From Haloterrigena gelatinilytica (GTDB lineage: Archaea; Halobacteriota; Halobacteria; Halobacteriales; Natrialbaceae), in the NCBI RefSeq assembly GCF_013342145.1, contig NZ_JABUQZ010000002.1:62001-126000 (forward strand): a stretch of 64,000 nucleotides of DNA, in the 5' to 3' direction. Position 1 is the first letter of the stretch, and each line of letters opens with the position of its first letter. The notes below the pieces were generated by a model. It was not told the DNA's origin, made no database searches, and saw nothing but the letters and a program-made list of their open reading frames with translations. Position numbers and translations under genes: made by a program. Of the stretch, positions 19,194-28,417 are shown piece by piece.

Positions 19194-20468
19194 TTAGCGG
19201 CTATCACCGACGAGATCCGCGTCCGTCGGCCCCTGCCCGTCGAACTCGCGGACGTACTCGTCGAGCGTCGACGGCTCCGACGCGCCCGGGAGTTCGGTCG
19301 TCGCCGTGGTCGACTCGGCGTCGACGTCCAGTCGATCGCAGACGAGATCCGCGGTCGCCTCGGCCATCCGGCGGTAGGTCGTCAGCTTCCCGCCGACGAT
19401 GCTGGCGAAGTTCTCGACGCCGTCGGAACCCAGCGCCGATGAGGACGTCCGCTCGCTCCCGTCAGCAGCGTGGTCGAGCAGGTGAAAGCCCCGCGAGATT
19501 CCGCGCCCGCCTCGAGCGGCCTCCTCGGGTTCGTACAGCGGCCGCACGCCCCACCACGTCCGAACCTGGTCTGCCTCGGCGACGGCCGGGAGGACCGTCG
19601 CGCACTCCTCGATCGTTCGCTCGACTTCCCAGTCGGCCCGCTCGTAGTCGTCCGGATCGTCGATCGGGACGCTCGTCGTTCCCAGCACGGCCTCGTCGTC
19701 GTGGGGGACGACGATGTCGCCGTCGGCGGGATCACGGCAGCGGTTGAGGACGGGCTCGAGGCCGTCGTACTCGACCGAGACCATGACGCCACGCGTCGGC
19801 CGCATCGGAACGGTGACGCCGGCCATCGCCGCGATTCGGCCGGCGTGGGCGCCCGTCGCGTTCACGACGTACGTCGGCTCGAGGGTCCGCTCGGCGTCGC
19901 CGCCGAGCGAGACCGACGCGATGCGACCGTCGTCGACGGTCATGTCGGTGACGGGCGCGTGCGGCAGGATGTCGGCGCCGCGGTCCCGAGCGGCCGCCGC
20001 GTTGGCCGCGACCAGCCGCGACGGGACGACGACCCCGTCGGGAACCCACATCGCGCGTTCGACCTCGTCGCTGAGGCCCGGAGTCGCGTCTCGAGCCGTC
20101 TCGCCGTCGATCACGTCGACCGGAATCCCCACGTCCTCGCAGGCCGCGCGCTTCTCCTCGAAGTAGTCCGGATCGTCCTCGGCCAACTGGACGAACAGCC
20201 CGCGGGTCTCGCGGACGGCGGCGCCGCCGATATCGCGGAGGATGCGGTTCTCCTCGAGGCACTCGCGGGCGCCCTCGGGATCGCTCTCGGCGTACCGGGC
20301 GCCGCTGTGCAGCAGGCCGTGGGAGCGCCCGGAGGCGCCCGCCGAGAGCCCGCCGCGTTCGGCCAGCGTCACGTCCACGCCTCGCAGTGCGAGGTCCCTG
20401 GCGAGTCCCGTGCCGGTCGCGCCGCCGCCGACGACGAGGACGTCCGGATGGGTCGGTCGACTGTTCAT
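19194..20468 (-). CDS. FAD-dependent glycerol-3-phosphate dehydrogenase, short form
   Basis: Oxidises sn-glycerol 3-phosphate to dihydroxyacetone phosphate at the membrane, feeding electrons to the quinone pool. The fold starts with DVLVVGGGATGTGLARDLAL, then GLSAGASGRSHGLLHSGARY and, near the end, SIVGGKLTTYRRMAE, all GlpA/GlpD hallmarks. At 424 residues it lacks the roughly 100-residue C-terminal region with BFD-like iron-sulfur cysteines that GlpA proteins usually have, and no glpB, glpC or glpK is adjacent. It is probably a paralogue rather than the main glycerol-catabolism enzyme. Confidence 0.85.
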   Translation of the reverse strand: MNSRPTHPDVLVVGGGATGTGLARDLALRGVDVTLAERGGLSAGASGRSHGLLHSGARYAESDPEGARECLEENRILRDIGGAAVRETRGLFVQLAEDDPDYFEEKRAACEDVGIPVDVIDGETARDATPGLSDEVERAMWVPDGVVVPSRLVAANAAAARDRGADILPHAPVTDMTVDDGRIASVSLGGDAERTLEPTYVVNATGAHAGRIAAMAGVTVPMRPTRGVMVSVEYDGLEPVLNRCRDPADGDIVVPHDDEAVLGTTSVPIDDPDDYERADWEVERTIEECATVLPAVAEADQVRTWWGVRPLYEPEEAARGGRGISRGFHLLDHAADGSERTSSSALGSDGVENFASIVGGKLTTYRRMAEATADLVCDRLDVDAESTTATTELPGASEPSTLDEYVREFDGQGPTDADLVGDSR

Positions 20469-20561
20469 AGTCGGACCACGTGCTCGAGCGGGAGGTACCT
20501 TTCACCGTTCGGACGGCCGACGGAGCGGCGCGCGGCGTCGGGACGGAAAAAACGACGGTTG

Positions 20562-20987
20562 CTACGGACTGTAGTCGGGCGACTGGGCTTCGATCGTGTC
20601 GGCGACGTTGTCGAGTTCCTCACCGATCGTCGCGATCAGGTCGTCCAACGTCGCGATCCCGGTTAGGTTGCCGTCGTCGTCAACGATGGGGAACCGACGG
20701 ACGTTGTGCTCCGCGATCGCCTCCGAGATCGCCAACGGATCGTCGTCCGCGTGAATCGTCGCCGGATCCTCCGCCATGATCTCCTCGACCGAGAGGGAGC
20801 CGACGTCGTCGTGATCGTGGATCGCGAGCGCGGCGTCGCGGTCGGTGAGCATCCCGACCGGCTCGTCGCCCTCGGTGACGACGAGCGCGCCGACGTTTTC
20901 GTCCTCGAGCGTCTGCGTGGCCTCCTCGAGGTCGCTATCGGGACTGGTCGTGACGACGTTTTCGGGGCCGAGTTTGCCGATTGACAT
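20562..20987 (-). CDS. two-CBS-domain protein
   Basis: A 141-residue cytoplasmic protein made of a single Bateman pair. CBS1 spans about 5-60 (NVVTTSPDSDLEEATQTLED, then VGMLTDRDAAL) and CBS2 about 66-125 (IMAEDPATIHADDDPLAISE, then FPIVDDDGNLTGIATLDDL). Such stand-alone pairs bind adenine nucleotides or S-adenosylmethionine and sense energy state; the ligand here is unknown. No partner enzyme is adjacent. Confidence 0.88.
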   Translation of the reverse strand: MSIGKLGPENVVTTSPDSDLEEATQTLEDENVGALVVTEGDEPVGMLTDRDAALAIHDHDDVGSLSVEEIMAEDPATIHADDDPLAISEAIAEHNVRRFPIVDDDGNLTGIATLDDLIATIGEELDNVADTIEAQSPDYSP

Positions 20988-21184
20988 GATCCATCGAAAC
21001 CGTCGACGGGAGCGGTATTCAAGATAGAGCCTTCGAGTGAACGCAGGAGTGGGAGCCCGGTGAGCGGCGAACGGAAGAGTCGGAACCCGCGTTCGACAAC
21101 GTCGGAGACGGGACGGGACGGTACTGCCGATCGTTCGGCTTCGGGTCTCCGAATCGGCTCCGGGACCGCGCCGTTGCTATCGTG

Positions 21185-21619
21185 CTATTTCGGAGGCAGC
21201 TGCGCTTGGTTGCACCAGAACGATTCGGTGGCCGACACGAGCGCGTCGAACTCGCCCGTCGCTTCGAGACACGCGTTCGCACCGCGTTCGTAGTACAGGC
21301 CGCAGGTCGCGTCGGTACCGCCGTCCACGACGACGAGCACGGGGACGGGCGCGAATCGTCGTTCGCGCTCGATCGCCTCGAGCAATTCGACCGCGTCCGA
21401 CCGCGGGAGGTATATCAGCACGATGTCGGGGAACGGTACGGACGCGTCCTCGTCGCGCCGGAGCGCGTCGAGCGCTGCATCGGTGGTGAGAACCGTGTGC
21501 GGCGTCGCCGCCACGGCCGGTTCCTCGAACGCAGCGCTCAGCGGACGGGCTTCGTCGCGACTGTCCGCAACGAGTAAGATCTCCAGAAGATCGTTGCGTT
21601 CGACCGACACTTGATTCAT
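21185..21619 (-). CDS. degenerate receiver-domain protein
   Basis: A 144-residue protein with the alternating strand-helix pattern of response-regulator receivers: EILLVADSRDEARPLSAAFE, then DALRRDE, PDIVLIYLPRSDAVELLEAI, PVPVLVVVDGG and ERGANACLEATGEFDALV. The phosphoacceptor Asp expected in PDIVLxDLP is Tyr (PDIVLIYLP), and the conserved Lys of the fifth strand is missing, so phosphorelay function is unlikely. Haloarchaea have many short receivers of the HalX/HoxA type; this one looks like a phosphorylation-independent variant. A TATA-like element at 21644 implies a leaderless message. Confidence 0.7.
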   Translation of the reverse strand: MNQVSVERNDLLEILLVADSRDEARPLSAAFEEPAVAATPHTVLTTDAALDALRRDEDASVPFPDIVLIYLPRSDAVELLEAIERERRFAPVPVLVVVDGGTDATCGLYYERGANACLEATGEFDALVSATESFWCNQAQLPPK

Positions 21620-22117
21620 ACGCCGAACGACAGCGATTAGTCCTTTTATTATAGACCCCTACAACGCACGTAACGCGGGCTTTCGGACGCTCGAACCGTC
21701 GCATAGTCGCTTCGCGATCGGGAGCGGTAGGCGCCGTTTACGCTCAGTCGTACGGAACGAAGGCCGCGACGGTGCGGCCACACGTCGCGTCTCTACGAAT
21801 CTTCCGGACTTTCGCCCATCGATCTCCTCGCTCTTCGATGACGCGGATCGGATTTACCCGGCCCGCACGGTAGTTGCGATAACTGAAACGGTGCTCCTCG
21901 TCGCGTTCGGAAGAAGAAATCGACCGGCGCCTCGATTCCAGTCAGCGATACCGCGGATGCGGCCTGTCCGTGGGTCCGTCGCACCGGTACGGGCCCGGGT
22001 TGGAATCGATCGGTAACGCCTCCGCCGACTGGCGCTCGGACACGAGCGTCGCTTGTAGCGTCGAATGAATACGGAACAGGCTTTCACGCGAATCGCGGTA
22101 TCGGTACCGTCGATGTG
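21620..22117. other. 500-base spacer, no gene seen
   Basis: Apart from the promoter near 21650, the frames in this stretch are Arg-rich or Ser-rich and look like translated non-coding GC-rich DNA. No repeat or RNA gene was seen. Confidence 0.5.
21644..21653 (-). promoter_or_regulatory. TATA box of receiver-like gene
   Basis: TATAATAAAA on the minus strand, centred about 29 bases before the ATG at 21619. Confidence 0.55.
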
Positions 22118-22384
22118 CTAGTCTGCGGGCGCGATCGCGGCGTGAAACTCGTCGAGCGTCGCGGCGAGCTCGTCGCGCCAGTCCCCGTCGGCGGCCGGGA
22201 TATAGCGGACGACGATCGGCCGACCGATCTCCCGTTCCTCGGTCGATGGTACCGTGACCGCCTCGGTCCACTGCGTCCCCTGCCAGATTTGGGTAACCTC
22301 GACGCGACCGTGGGTTGCGTGAGCATAGACCCCACCACGTTCGATAGCGCGACCAGACGGGGTGGCGTGGTCGGTTTCGCTCAT
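22118..22384 (-). CDS. small haloarchaeal hypothetical protein
   Basis: An 88-residue acidic protein with a predicted strand-rich core (RGGVYAHATHGRVEVTQIWQ, then IGRPIVVRYIPAADG) and a C-terminal helix (WRDELAATLDEFHAAI). The N-terminus is a short disordered leader. No cysteines, membrane segments or known motifs. It is unrecognised; the composition is typical of a real haloarchaeal gene. It stands alone between the receiver-like gene and msrA. Confidence 0.65.
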   Translation of the reverse strand: MSETDHATPSGRAIERGGVYAHATHGRVEVTQIWQGTQWTEAVTVPSTEEREIGRPIVVRYIPAADGDWRDELAATLDEFHAAIAPAD

Positions 22385-22510
22385 TACGGATTGCTACTCC
22401 CTACCACGTTTTCAGCGGTCTGCTTGCGATATCGGCGAGCGGTGCGGCCTCGAGTACGGGTCCGTCGATCGACGCGCCGAGTCACTGCAGCGGACCGGTT
22501 CCGGAGAACG

Positions 22511-23044
22511 TTAGTCGCCGGCAGCGGCCTTCTCGCCGAACTTCTCCCGCACTTTCTCGACCTTCGGGGCCGCGTGCATCGAACAGTAGGCGTCGTTGGG
22601 GTTCTTCTCGAAGTAGTCCTGGTGGTACTCCTCGGCCTCGTAGAACGTGTCCAGGGGCTCGATCTCGGTGACGATTCCGTCGTAGAGCCCCTCGTTCTCG
22701 AGTTCCGCGGCGAACGTCTCTGCGGTCTCGAGCTGGTCGTCGTCGTGGGCGTAGATCGCCGACCGGTACTGGCTGCCGACGTCCGGGCCCTCCCGATCCT
22801 TCGTCGTCGGGTCGTGGATCGTAAAGAAGACTTCGAGCAGGTCCGCGTAGGCGATCGCGTCGGGGTCGTACTCGATCTGGACCACTTCCGCGTGGCCCGT
22901 CTTTCCGGAACAGACCGCCTTGTACGTCGGATCCTCGGTGTGTCCGCCGGCGTAGCCGGAGGTGACCGACCGAACCCCCTCGAGTTCCTTAAATGCCGCT
23001 TCGACACACCAGAAACACCCGCCGCCGAACGTGGCTCGTTCCAT
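22511..23044 (-). CDS. msrA: peptide-methionine (S)-S-oxide reductase
   Basis: Reduces methionine-S-sulfoxide in proteins and free form, repairing oxidative damage in the cytoplasm. The 177-residue length is standard. The catalytic site GGCFWCVEAAF is at residues 8-18 (Cys10; Cys13 is an extra cysteine common in archaeal forms). SGYAGGHTEDPTYKAVCSGK, GHAEVVQIEYDP, FFTIHDPT and GSQYRSAIY follow, with YCSMHAAPKVEK near the end. The start is the ATG at 23044, directly before the active site. It is divergent from the crotonase gene. Confidence 0.96.
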   Translation of the reverse strand: MERATFGGGCFWCVEAAFKELEGVRSVTSGYAGGHTEDPTYKAVCSGKTGHAEVVQIEYDPDAIAYADLLEVFFTIHDPTTKDREGPDVGSQYRSAIYAHDDDQLETAETFAAELENEGLYDGIVTEIEPLDTFYEAEEYHQDYFEKNPNDAYCSMHAAPKVEKVREKFGEKAAAGD

Positions 23045-23173
23045 GCATTCGAGTAGGTCGTGCTCGAGGAAAGATGTGACGGGTCCGGACTCGACGGTCG
23101 CGTTCGGTCGCGCCCACGGACCGAGACTACCGCGGTGCCAAGGGATTTCACCGGGGCCGATGAACCCCGGCGT

Positions 23174-23947
23174 ATGTCCTGGCAGACCGTCGAAATCGAG
23201 TGGGACGGAGACGTCGCAACGATAACCGTCGATCGACCCGAGGCGCTCAACGCCCTGAACGTCGAGACTCTCGAGGCGATGGGCGAGGCGCTCACCGAGG
23301 CGGCCGACGAGGACGCCCGCGCGCTCGTCCTGACCGGCGCCGGCGACGATGCGTTCATCGCCGGCGCGGATATCGGCTACATGCGGGATCTCTCGACCGC
23401 CGAAGCCCAGGAGTGGGGCGCCCTCGGTCACGACGTCGCCGACGCGCTCGCGGCGTTCCCGGCGCCCACGATCGCCGCGGTCAACGGCTACGCGTTCGGC
23501 GGCGGCTGCGAGATGGCCATCGCCTGCGACCTCCGCGTCGCCGGCGAGTCGGCCGTCATCGGTAACACGGAGATCGACCTCGGCATCATCCCGGGCTGGG
23601 GCGCGACCCAGCGACTGCCGGAACTCGTCGGCGACGAGACCGCCCGCCGCATGATCTTCCTCGGCGAGCGACTGGACGCCGATTCGGCCGCCGAGGCCGG
23701 GCTGTTCGGCGAAGTGGTGGCCGACGGCGCCCTCGAGGAGACCGTCGACGAGTTGGCCTCGCGGCTCGCCGCGAAGCCGGCCGTCGCGATGCGCGCCGCG
23801 AAACAGGCGCTCAACCAGCGCCACGAGGGGTCACAGACCAGCGGGCTCGAGTACGAGAAGCGAGCGTTCGCGAGCCTCTTCGGAACGCCGGACCAGCGCG
23901 AGGGGATGGCGGCGTTCGTGGAGGATCGCGAACCGGAGTTCGAGTAG
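23174..23947 (+). CDS. enoyl-CoA hydratase/isomerase (crotonase) family protein
   Basis: A 257-residue cytoplasmic crotonase-fold enzyme, most likely hydrating trans-2-enoyl-CoA in fatty acid or branched-chain acid oxidation. Family marks: VDRPEALNALNVETLEAM, FIAGADIGYM (oxyanion-hole segment), YAFGGGCEMAIACDLRVAGE and EIDLGIIPGWGATQRLPELV, with both catalytic Glu positions plausible (CEMA and NTEIDLGI). GEVVADGALEETVDELASRL closes the domain. The ATG at 23174 gives the standard length. Substrate preference is not readable. Confidence 0.92.
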   Translation: MSWQTVEIEWDGDVATITVDRPEALNALNVETLEAMGEALTEAADEDARALVLTGAGDDAFIAGADIGYMRDLSTAEAQEWGALGHDVADALAAFPAPTIAAVNGYAFGGGCEMAIACDLRVAGESAVIGNTEIDLGIIPGWGATQRLPELVGDETARRMIFLGERLDADSAAEAGLFGEVVADGALEETVDELASRLAAKPAVAMRAAKQALNQRHEGSQTSGLEYEKRAFASLFGTPDQREGMAAFVEDREPEFE

Positions 23948-23948
23948 T

Positions 23949-25874
23949 TCAGTCGGTTCGGCCGCGCCCGTTCGCCGCTGACTCTCTGTGACCGCGCGTT
24001 TCGTGCTCGCCGTGACCGCACTCGCCGCCCCGGTCGAGGCCGACGGCCAGTCCGTCGCGCGTCGGATCGGCCGCGCCGATCAGCTCGTCCGCGCCGACCT
24101 CGATGACCTGTACGTTGCCGAAGTCGTCGCTGGGGTCGTCCTCCCAGACCTGGCCGAATCGCTCGGTCGCCTCGCGGGCGCCGGCCGGCACCCCGTCTTC
24201 CCACATGATCGGCGGACAGTCGGTGGTGAAGACGGTCGGTTCGGAAAGCGCCGCGAGCGGCTCGAGGTCGTAGACGTAGCGGTGGAGCAGCGTCTGGGCG
24301 ACCGAGGTGATGATTGTCCAGCCGCCCGGCGAGCCCACGGTGAACTCGGGGACGCCGTCGCGGAACGCGATGATGGGGCTCATGCTGCTCAGCGGCCGCT
24401 TCCACGGCTCGACCTGGTTCGGGCCGCCGGGTTCGGCGTCGAAGTCCGTCAACTCGTTGTTGAGCATGAAGCCGCGCCCGGGGACCATCATCCCCGAGCC
24501 CATGAGCTGTTCGATAGTCGAGGTGTAGGAGACGGCGTTGCCGTCCGCGTCGACGACGGAGAAGTGGGTCGTCGACCCGTACCCTTCCTCGGCGGCCGCG
24601 ACTCCCCGCGATCCGTCGACGCCCGGCGGTACGCCGGGGTCGACGCACTCCTCGGCTCCGTAGTCCGCGAGCGTGTCGTCGACGCGCACCTGCGCGGCGC
24701 GCTCGGCGAGGTAGTCGTCGCTGAGCAGACCGTCGACCGGCGCGTCGACGAACTCGGGGTCGCCCATGTACTCGTTCCGGTCGGCCCAGGCCAGACTCGT
24801 CGCCTCGGCGAACAGGTGATACTTCTCCGGCGACCGGAGGTCGTACCGTTCGATCCCGAGTTGCTCGAGGACCCGCAGGATGTACGCGACGGTGGTCGGT
24901 CCCGAACTCGGCAGCGGCTGGCCAACGAGTTCGAGGTCGCGCCACGCCGCCCGGACCGGTTCGTCGAGCGTGACGTCGTAGGCGGCGAGGTCGTCGACGG
25001 TCATGCTGCCGCCGGCCCCCCGTACCGTTTCGGCGAGATCGGCGGCGATGGGCCCCTCGTAGAAGGCCGCGGCGCCGCCGCACTTGATCCGCTCGAGCGT
25101 ATCCGCCAGATCGGGATTGACGTGTGTGTCGCCCGCCTCGAGCGGCCTCCCGGACGCATCGGAGTAGGCCTCCCGGGCCGCGTCGTTGAACTTCTCCCAG
25201 TTCTCCGCGATCTGTTCGGCGAAGACCGCGTCGACGGCGAACCCGTTGCGCGCGAGGTCGATCGCGGGACGGATCAGTCGCTGCCGCGGCCGCGAGCCGT
25301 GCAACTCCAGCGCCGTCTCCAGCCCCATCACGGTGCCGGGGACGCCCACGGCCTTCCCCAGTTGGATCCGCTCGTCGAACGGGATCGGCTCGCCGTTTTC
25401 GTCGAGGAACATGTCCGGGGTCGCGCCGTGAGGCGCCCGCTCGCGGCTGTCGACGACGGAGACCTCGTCCGCGTCCGCGTCGTAGACGACCATGAACCCG
25501 CCGCCGCCGATGCCCGATGCGTGGGGCTGGGTCACGGTCAGCACGTACTGGAGCGCGACGGCGGCGTCGACGGCGTTGCCGCCCTCCCGCAGGACGTTCG
25601 CGGCGACGCCGGAAGCGATCGGATCCACGCTCGAGACCATCCCGTCGGCCGCGGTCACCTGCCGGCCACACGCGAACTGGGGGCGGTCGCAGTCGACTCC
25701 CGGAACGCCGGCCCCGCTTCGGCCGTCGCCCGTCGCACCCGCGATGGCGCTCCCGCCGAGGACGCCGGCGGTCGCCCCGAGCGCGCCGAGGAACGCTCGA
25801 CGGTCGACGCGCGAAGGTTCGGTTCGCCGCGCTGCTCTCCGTCCGGTCGCGTTCGGATCGGTGTCTCGTGTCAT
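23949..25874 (-). CDS. ggt: Tat-exported gamma-glutamyltransferase
   Basis: A 641-residue secreted enzyme that cleaves or transfers gamma-glutamyl groups from glutathione-like peptides or, in haloarchaea, gamma-glutamylcysteine. The signal SRVDRRAFLGALGATAGVLG is a clear Tat type. The precursor self-cleaves before the conserved Thr in STTHFSVVD (Thr435). Large-subunit marks include GGGGFMVVYDA-like IGGGGFMVVYDA, VDSRERAP and GKAVGVPGTVMGLE; the small subunit has MMVPGRGFMLNNELTDF and SPGGWTIITSVAQ. The start at 25874 is chosen over 25901 because a basic disordered leader follows. Ends two bases from the convergent crotonase gene. Confidence 0.94.
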   Translation of the reverse strand: MTRDTDPNATGRRAARRTEPSRVDRRAFLGALGATAGVLGGSAIAGATGDGRSGAGVPGVDCDRPQFACGRQVTAADGMVSSVDPIASGVAANVLREGGNAVDAAVALQYVLTVTQPHASGIGGGGFMVVYDADADEVSVVDSRERAPHGATPDMFLDENGEPIPFDERIQLGKAVGVPGTVMGLETALELHGSRPRQRLIRPAIDLARNGFAVDAVFAEQIAENWEKFNDAAREAYSDASGRPLEAGDTHVNPDLADTLERIKCGGAAAFYEGPIAADLAETVRGAGGSMTVDDLAAYDVTLDEPVRAAWRDLELVGQPLPSSGPTTVAYILRVLEQLGIERYDLRSPEKYHLFAEATSLAWADRNEYMGDPEFVDAPVDGLLSDDYLAERAAQVRVDDTLADYGAEECVDPGVPPGVDGSRGVAAAEEGYGSTTHFSVVDADGNAVSYTSTIEQLMGSGMMVPGRGFMLNNELTDFDAEPGGPNQVEPWKRPLSSMSPIIAFRDGVPEFTVGSPGGWTIITSVAQTLLHRYVYDLEPLAALSEPTVFTTDCPPIMWEDGVPAGAREATERFGQVWEDDPSDDFGNVQVIEVGADELIGAADPTRDGLAVGLDRGGECGHGEHETRGHRESAANGRGRTD

Positions 25875-26025
25875 CTGTCGAATCGTCGTACGGGTCCCCA
25901 ACGTGGCCGCCGAAAATATTTCCGGAAAACGTAATCGGATAATAAAATTGTTCGTATAATTGATTATTCGATCAGTTCTAAAACGTCGTCTAATACGCGA
26001 GACCCGACCGGACGAGTCCGTCGGC

Positions 26026-26691
26026 CTAGCGCCCCTCGACGCGCCAGATCAGCAAGGCGCCGTCGTCGAGTCGAGCGACCTCCTCGAGACTGAGCGACGG
26101 AAACGCCTCGACGAACCCCTCGCCGTCGGCCAGCGTCGGGGCGTCGCGGCCGCCGATGACTGTCGGGCCGACGAACGTCCGTAACTCGTCGACCAGTCCG
26201 GCCTCGAACAGCGAGAAGATGAGTTCGCCGCCGCCCTCGACCATGAGCCGCTCGAGGCCCTGTTCCTCGAGCGCCGCGAACGCCCGCAGGAGGTCGACGC
26301 GCTCGTCGCCGGCGGTCACGAGTTCCGCGCGGTCGGTCAGCGCCAGCCGCGCATCGACGGAGGCGGCCTCGCTGAGACAGACGTAGGTCGCCGCCGCGTC
26401 GTCCAGCACCGCGGCGTCGGTCGGGGTGCGCCCCCGCGAGTCGACGACGACGCGGGCCGGCTGTTTCGACTCGCCCCGCTCGAGGCGGTCCTCGCACAGC
26501 GACTCGTCTTTCACCGTCAGGTGCGGATCGTCGGCGAGAACGGTGCCGACGCCGACGACGACGGCGTCGCTGTCGGCTCGGAGTCGATCGACGCGCTCGA
26601 AGTCCGCTTCGCCGCTGATCGCGATCTGCTCGCGGCGCCGCGAGGAGAGTTTGCCGTCCGCGCTCGCGGCGGCGTTGACGACGACGTGCAT
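26026..26691 (-). CDS. arfC: 2,5-diamino-6-ribosylamino-pyrimidinone 5'-phosphate reductase
   Basis: The archaeal RibD C-terminal-domain type reductase of riboflavin and F420 synthesis, using NAD(P)H to open the ribose ring to ribitol. 221 residues, the usual size. Family marks: MHVVVNAAASADGKLSS, GEADFERVDRLRADSDAVVV, GVGTVLADDPHLTVKD, PARVVVDSRGRTP, LMVEGGGELIFSLFEAGLVD and the end VIGGRDAPTLADGEG. An internally deleted mini-copy of this gene lies at 28575-28706. Confidence 0.93.
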   Translation of the reverse strand: MHVVVNAAASADGKLSSRRREQIAISGEADFERVDRLRADSDAVVVGVGTVLADDPHLTVKDESLCEDRLERGESKQPARVVVDSRGRTPTDAAVLDDAAATYVCLSEAASVDARLALTDRAELVTAGDERVDLLRAFAALEEQGLERLMVEGGGELIFSLFEAGLVDELRTFVGPTVIGGRDAPTLADGEGFVEAFPSLSLEEVARLDDGALLIWRVEGR

Positions 26692-26813
26692 GGGTCTCCT
26701 GCGTGGCCGTCCGTAAAGAAACACCGTGAACTGATCGCCGTAACCGCTCCGCTCGACCGCCATGCTATCGGTCGCGATTCCCGCCGTCGGTCGCGACCGT
26801 CGCCGTCGACCGG

Positions 26814-27446
26814 TTACTGAACTTCGATGTCGCCGTTCATCGTCGCTTGATGGGGCTCGCAGATGTACTGGGCCATCTCGCCGGTGACTTCGTCGATCGA
26901 GAGGGTCTGGGTCTCCCCTTGCTCCGACATGATTTCGGTCTCGTAGTCGTCGACGACCTCGTCGTTGTCGTCGAGAATCTGGATGTTGTGGCCGGCGCCG
27001 TCCAGGTTCTCCCACGTGATCTCGTAGCTCTCCCCCTCCTGCAGGGTGAGCGTCGGATTCTCCTCGTCGGCGATCTGATCGGGAGAGACGCCCAGCCAGG
27101 CCTGCGTTTCGCCGCCGAGCTGGATTTCGCCGGGTTCTATCGCCCCGCTGGCGCCGCCATCGCCGTCCTCCGACTCGTTCGTTTCGTTGCCGCCGTCAGT
27201 CTCGTTCCCGTCCGTCTCGTTGCCGCCGCTTTCCGATTCGTTCGTTTCGTTGCCGTCGCCGTCCGACTCGTTCGTCTCGTTGCCGTCTTCGGACTGGTTC
27301 GCGCCCTCCCCGCCGTTCTCCGACTGATCTTCCTCGCCCCCGTTTCCGCCGGGATCCCCACCGCAGCCGGCGAGAAGGGCTGCTACGGCCGCGCTGCCGC
27401 CGAGTCGAAGCACCGCCCGTCGTGATCGCGGTTCGGCCCGATTCAT
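26814..27446 (-). CDS. halocyanin-like blue copper lipoprotein
   Basis: A 210-residue membrane-anchored type 1 copper protein that carries electrons outside the cytoplasmic membrane. The signal has twin Arg (RSRRAVLRLGG) and a lipobox LLAGCGG. A 90-residue linker of NETNES-type acidic repeats follows. The cupredoxin domain covers the last 110 residues, with ligands in DGAGHNIQ (His) and YICEPHQATMNGDI (Cys, His, Met). The ATG at 27446 places the twin Arg properly. Redox partners are not encoded nearby; it is convergent-free and sits between arfC and a ZIP transporter. Confidence 0.9.
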   Translation of the reverse strand: MNRAEPRSRRAVLRLGGSAAVAALLAGCGGDPGGNGGEEDQSENGGEGANQSEDGNETNESDGDGNETNESESGGNETDGNETDGGNETNESEDGDGGASGAIEPGEIQLGGETQAWLGVSPDQIADEENPTLTLQEGESYEITWENLDGAGHNIQILDDNDEVVDDYETEIMSEQGETQTLSIDEVTGEMAQYICEPHQATMNGDIEVQ

Positions 27447-27514
27447 GAATCTCCCGTGGTGTACGTTAACGGGCTGCATAAGTCGCTCCCCGGACGGTGC
27501 CGGGCTGAACCGGC

Positions 27515-28381
27515 TCAGACGGCGAGTCCGACGTCGACGACGACCATCACGACGAAGCCGACGACGAACGTCAGCGTGGCTTCGTCGGCGTAGCCGTGGC
27601 CGTGGCTCGCGGGGATCATCTCCCGGAAGATGACCGCGAGCATCGTTCCGGCGGCGAAGCCGGCCGCCACCGGGAAGAGCCCGGTGACGACCGCGACCAG
27701 GGCGAAGCCGATCGCGGCCGCGATCGGTTCGGGGCCCGCGCCGGAGAGCGTCGTGTAGAGGATCGTCTTCGGCTTCGAGAGGCCGGTTTGACTCGCCGGG
27801 ATCGCCATCGCGAAGCCGTCGGGAACGTTCTGAACGGCGATCGCGACCGCCAGCGCGATCCCGACGCTCTCGAGGCCGCCCGCGAAGGCGATGCCGATCG
27901 CCAGCCCCTCCGGGACGTTGTGGATGGTGATCGCGCTGCCGACGAGAATCGCCTGCCGGAGGTCGTCGTCCGGCGCGGGAACGACGTCCTCGTCGCGCGC
28001 GTCGGCGTCGTCGGCTCTTTCACCGGGCGGCAACGGCGGCGCGGCCTCGAGTTCCCTCTCCGATCCCGCGATCGGCGGATAGGTCCGGTTCGCTTCGCCC
28101 GTGATGAGCAGGTGAATGTGGGGAATGAGCCGGTTCGCGGCCAACAGGAAGACGCTGCCGAGGAGAACGCCGACGACGACCTCCCACAGCGAACCGAACT
28201 CGAGGCCGGGGACGACCAGCGCGAAGACGGCCGCGCCGAACATGATCCCTGCCGCGAGGCCGAGCGCGGCGTCGTAGAAGCGGTGGCTGATCCGTTCGGT
28301 CACGTACACCGGCAGTGCGCCGAGTCCGGTCGCCGCGCCGGCCAACGCTGCGATCATCACGACCTCTCCGAGCGTGCTCAC
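27515..28381 (-). CDS. ZIP-family divalent metal transporter
   Basis: A 288-residue membrane protein importing zinc, iron or a related divalent metal into the cytoplasm. About eight hydrophobic segments; the paired metal-site helices contain ITIHNVPEGLAIGIAFAGG (HNVPEG) and AVQNVPDGFAMAIPASQ, the family signature, with an acidic histidine-poor loop between the third and fourth segments. It starts with GTG at 28381; no ATG lies before the first hydrophobic helix. Metal specificity cannot be told. Confidence 0.92.
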   Translation of the reverse strand: MSTLGEVVMIAALAGAATGLGALPVYVTERISHRFYDAALGLAAGIMFGAAVFALVVPGLEFGSLWEVVVGVLLGSVFLLAANRLIPHIHLLITGEANRTYPPIAGSERELEAAPPLPPGERADDADARDEDVVPAPDDDLRQAILVGSAITIHNVPEGLAIGIAFAGGLESVGIALAVAIAVQNVPDGFAMAIPASQTGLSKPKTILYTTLSGAGPEPIAAAIGFALVAVVTGLFPVAAGFAAGTMLAVIFREMIPASHGHGYADEATLTFVVGFVVMVVVDVGLAV

Positions 28382-28417
28382 GAGTGTCTCGATATCGCAG
28401 GTACTCTGGGAAAACGT

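Noticed and set aside
23988-25934. 648-codon plus-strand frame
   Set aside because: Antisense to gamma-glutamyltransferase, which has a Tat signal and all catalytic motifs.
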